Below, piece by piece: positions 55,745 through 56,865 of a stretch of DNA of 56,865 bases (positions within the stretch are counted from its first letter, which is position 1; every line of letters starts with the position of its first letter). The notes beneath the pieces are model-generated. The model saw nothing but the letters and a program-made list of their open reading frames with translations, was not told where the DNA came from and made no database searches. Made by a program: the position numbers and the translations under genes. The stretch is from Paludibacteraceae bacterium. Its GTDB lineage: Bacteria; Bacteroidota; Bacteroidia; Bacteroidales; Paludibacteraceae. The stretch covers positions 1 to 56,865 of the forward strand of contig JAEEMG010000055.1 in assembly GCA_016283095.1 (NCBI GenBank), given 5' to 3'.

Positions 55745-55774
55745 TTTGTCCTCAAATTAAAATATGTATCTTTA
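55745..55774 (+). promoter_or_regulatory. Promoter of the last gene
   Basis: TTTG at 55745-55748 and TATCTTTA at 55767-55774 (seven of eight -7 bases) are 18 nt apart. The ATG at 55806 is 32 nt downstream. Confidence 0.55.
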
Positions 55775-55805
55775 CGCCGAATCGTCTTCCTAAAAATAAT
55801 CTAAT

Positions 55806-56865
55806 ATGAAAAAACACATTATTACTCTCTTTTTGTCTGTTATGGGTTGCACTTTGTCAGCTCAATCATTGGACAAATATGAGTCTGAATCGGTAAAAAA
55901 TCAAGTAGTTTCAGAATGGAAGTCTAAGATGTCCAGTTTTTACGACGAGGCATATAAAGAGCATATCATCAGACGAGACGGATTGAGTTTGCCATTAGGA
56001 TACATCATCAGAGGCAATGAACCGGTTGGAGGACGAAGTCTTTGGATATCCATGCATGGTGGAGGCAATGCTCCCAAAGAGACGAATGACGAGCAATGGA
56101 TGAATCAGATATATCTATATGAACCCCAAGGAATATACGTAGCGCCAAGAGCACCATGGGATGATTGGGACATGTGGTTCAAAGCACCTATCGACTCATT
56201 GTTTCAGGATTTGATAACCATGATGATAGTGAAGGAGAATATAAATCCCGACAAAGTATATATTTTAGGTTATTCCGCAGGAGGTGATGGAGTGTGGCGA
56301 TTAGCACCACGTCTTGCCGACCATTGGGCAGCGGCTTCCATGATGGCAGGTCATCCTGGCGACGTGGGGCTTCGTAATTTAGTCAATACTCCATTCTCCA
56401 TTTGGGTCGGGGCTCTCGACTCTGCTTACGACAGAAATAAAGAGGTGAAGAAGAGAGGCGACGAAATGGATTCTTTGAGCACTACTGTTCCTGGAAAGTA
56501 TATTCACCAGACAAATATCGTCGCAGGAAAAGGACATTGGATGGATCAAGCGGATACTGTAGCTATCAGTTGGATGAATCGCTTTACACGTGATCCGCAT
56601 CCAAAACAGATAATATGGACACAAGAGGAATGTCTGCGAAAAGCATTCTACTGGGTATCTCTACCCTCTTCTGTCACTCCTGTCCGTGGCAACACCTTTG
56701 AGGCAAATATCGACGGCAATACCATCACAATCAACAAAATGGATTATGATGAAATCACAATATGGCTGGATGATGATATGTTAGACTTGTCGCAACCTGT
56801 CCCCATACAATACGAAGGCAGAACTTTGTTCAAGCAACAAGTTGCAAGGACTAAAGCCAGTATGG
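55806..56865 (+). CDS. Secreted alpha/beta hydrolase (esterase/peptidase-like), 3' end outside window
   Basis: The frame runs from the ATG at 55806 to the end of the window, giving 353 residues. There is a signal peptide (1-19, GCTLSA, with a possible lipobox MGCT). The hydrolase core shows ISMHGGGNAP (oxyanion region), APRAPWDDW, VYILGYSAGGDGVWRLA with the nucleophile Ser, and AGKGHWMD with a likely catalytic His; the acid may be the Asp in VGALDSAYD. A following beta-rich part (about 300-353, FEANIDGNTITI) appears to be a second domain. Substrate unknown; similar proteins are polysaccharide-deacylating esterases or phospholipase-like enzymes. Confidence 0.82.
   Translation, partial: MKKHIITLFLSVMGCTLSAQSLDKYESESVKNQVVSEWKSKMSSFYDEAYKEHIIRRDGLSLPLGYIIRGNEPVGGRSLWISMHGGGNAPKETNDEQWMNQIYLYEPQGIYVAPRAPWDDWDMWFKAPIDSLFQDLITMMIVKENINPDKVYILGYSAGGDGVWRLAPRLADHWAAASMMAGHPGDVGLRNLVNTPFSIWVGALDSAYDRNKEVKKRGDEMDSLSTTVPGKYIHQTNIVAGKGHWMDQADTVAISWMNRFTRDPHPKQIIWTQEECLRKAFYWVSLPSSVTPVRGNTFEANIDGNTITINKMDYDEITIWLDDDMLDLSQPVPIQYEGRTLFKQQVARTKASM

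Overview
The window is AT-rich bacterial DNA that looks like a Bacteroidales chromosome, perhaps a gut or rumen relative of Prevotella, Paludibacter or Muribaculum. Three things point there: promoters of the Bacteroidetes type (TTTG at -33, about 20 nt, then TAnnTTTG at -7), many secreted proteins ending in type IX secretion (T9SS) sorting domains, and family-typical genes such as gldB, DUF349, MoxR/DUF2201 and the AAA-ATPase/PD-(D/E)XK family. The genus cannot be fixed from sequence alone. No rRNA, tRNA, CRISPR array, transposase, integrase or phage gene was found.

Layout. 1-3.8 kb: end of a TIM-barrel gene, then a secreted-protein operon ending in an exported ApbE flavin transferase; the gene before apbE carries a flavinylation-like motif. 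4.0-7.5 kb: a small protein and a two-gene operon whose second gene is split by a one-base frameshift. 7.6-12.0 kb (minus): LysM glucosaminidase, a pseudouridine synthase with a Gly/Tyr/Asn-rich tail, and a DUF349 protein. 12.3-19.1 kb (plus): class A penicillin-binding protein, a membrane J-domain protein, a lipoprotein and a T9SS-exported GH5 endoglucanase, separated by related intergenic repeats.

19.1-30.8 kb (minus): VWA/DUF2201 and MoxR ATPase pair, two small membrane proteins, Lon protease, a YD-repeat lipoprotein, an ABC-F ATPase with GldB, and a T9SS cargo protein. 31-38 kb (minus): a 2030-residue Ig-like surface protein with a type B sorting domain and a sugar isomerase-like protein. 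38.1-39.8 kb (plus): miaA-tatD.

39.8-46 kb (minus): a decayed copy and an intact copy of an ATPase/nuclease gene bracket two orphan genes, followed by a secreted metallopeptidase-like lectin protein. 46-53.9 kb: three paralogues and one fragment of an unrecognised secreted family, a beta-helix carbohydrate-binding protein with a T9SS partner, and a secreted CE1-type esterase. 53.9-56.9 kb: glutathione peroxidase, NlpC/P60-LysM endopeptidase and a truncated alpha/beta hydrolase.

Taken together the region is rich in envelope and secreted functions: wall synthesis and turnover (PBP1A, glucosaminidase, NlpC/P60), polysaccharide attack (GH5, esterase, carbohydrate-binding proteins), surface adhesion, and some housekeeping (Lon, MiaA, TatD, ABC-F). 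The leads most worth following are the ApbE-linked putative flavoprotein, the paralogous secreted family, the one-sided ABC-F ATPase, and a short module that recurs behind the signal peptides of unrelated secreted proteins.
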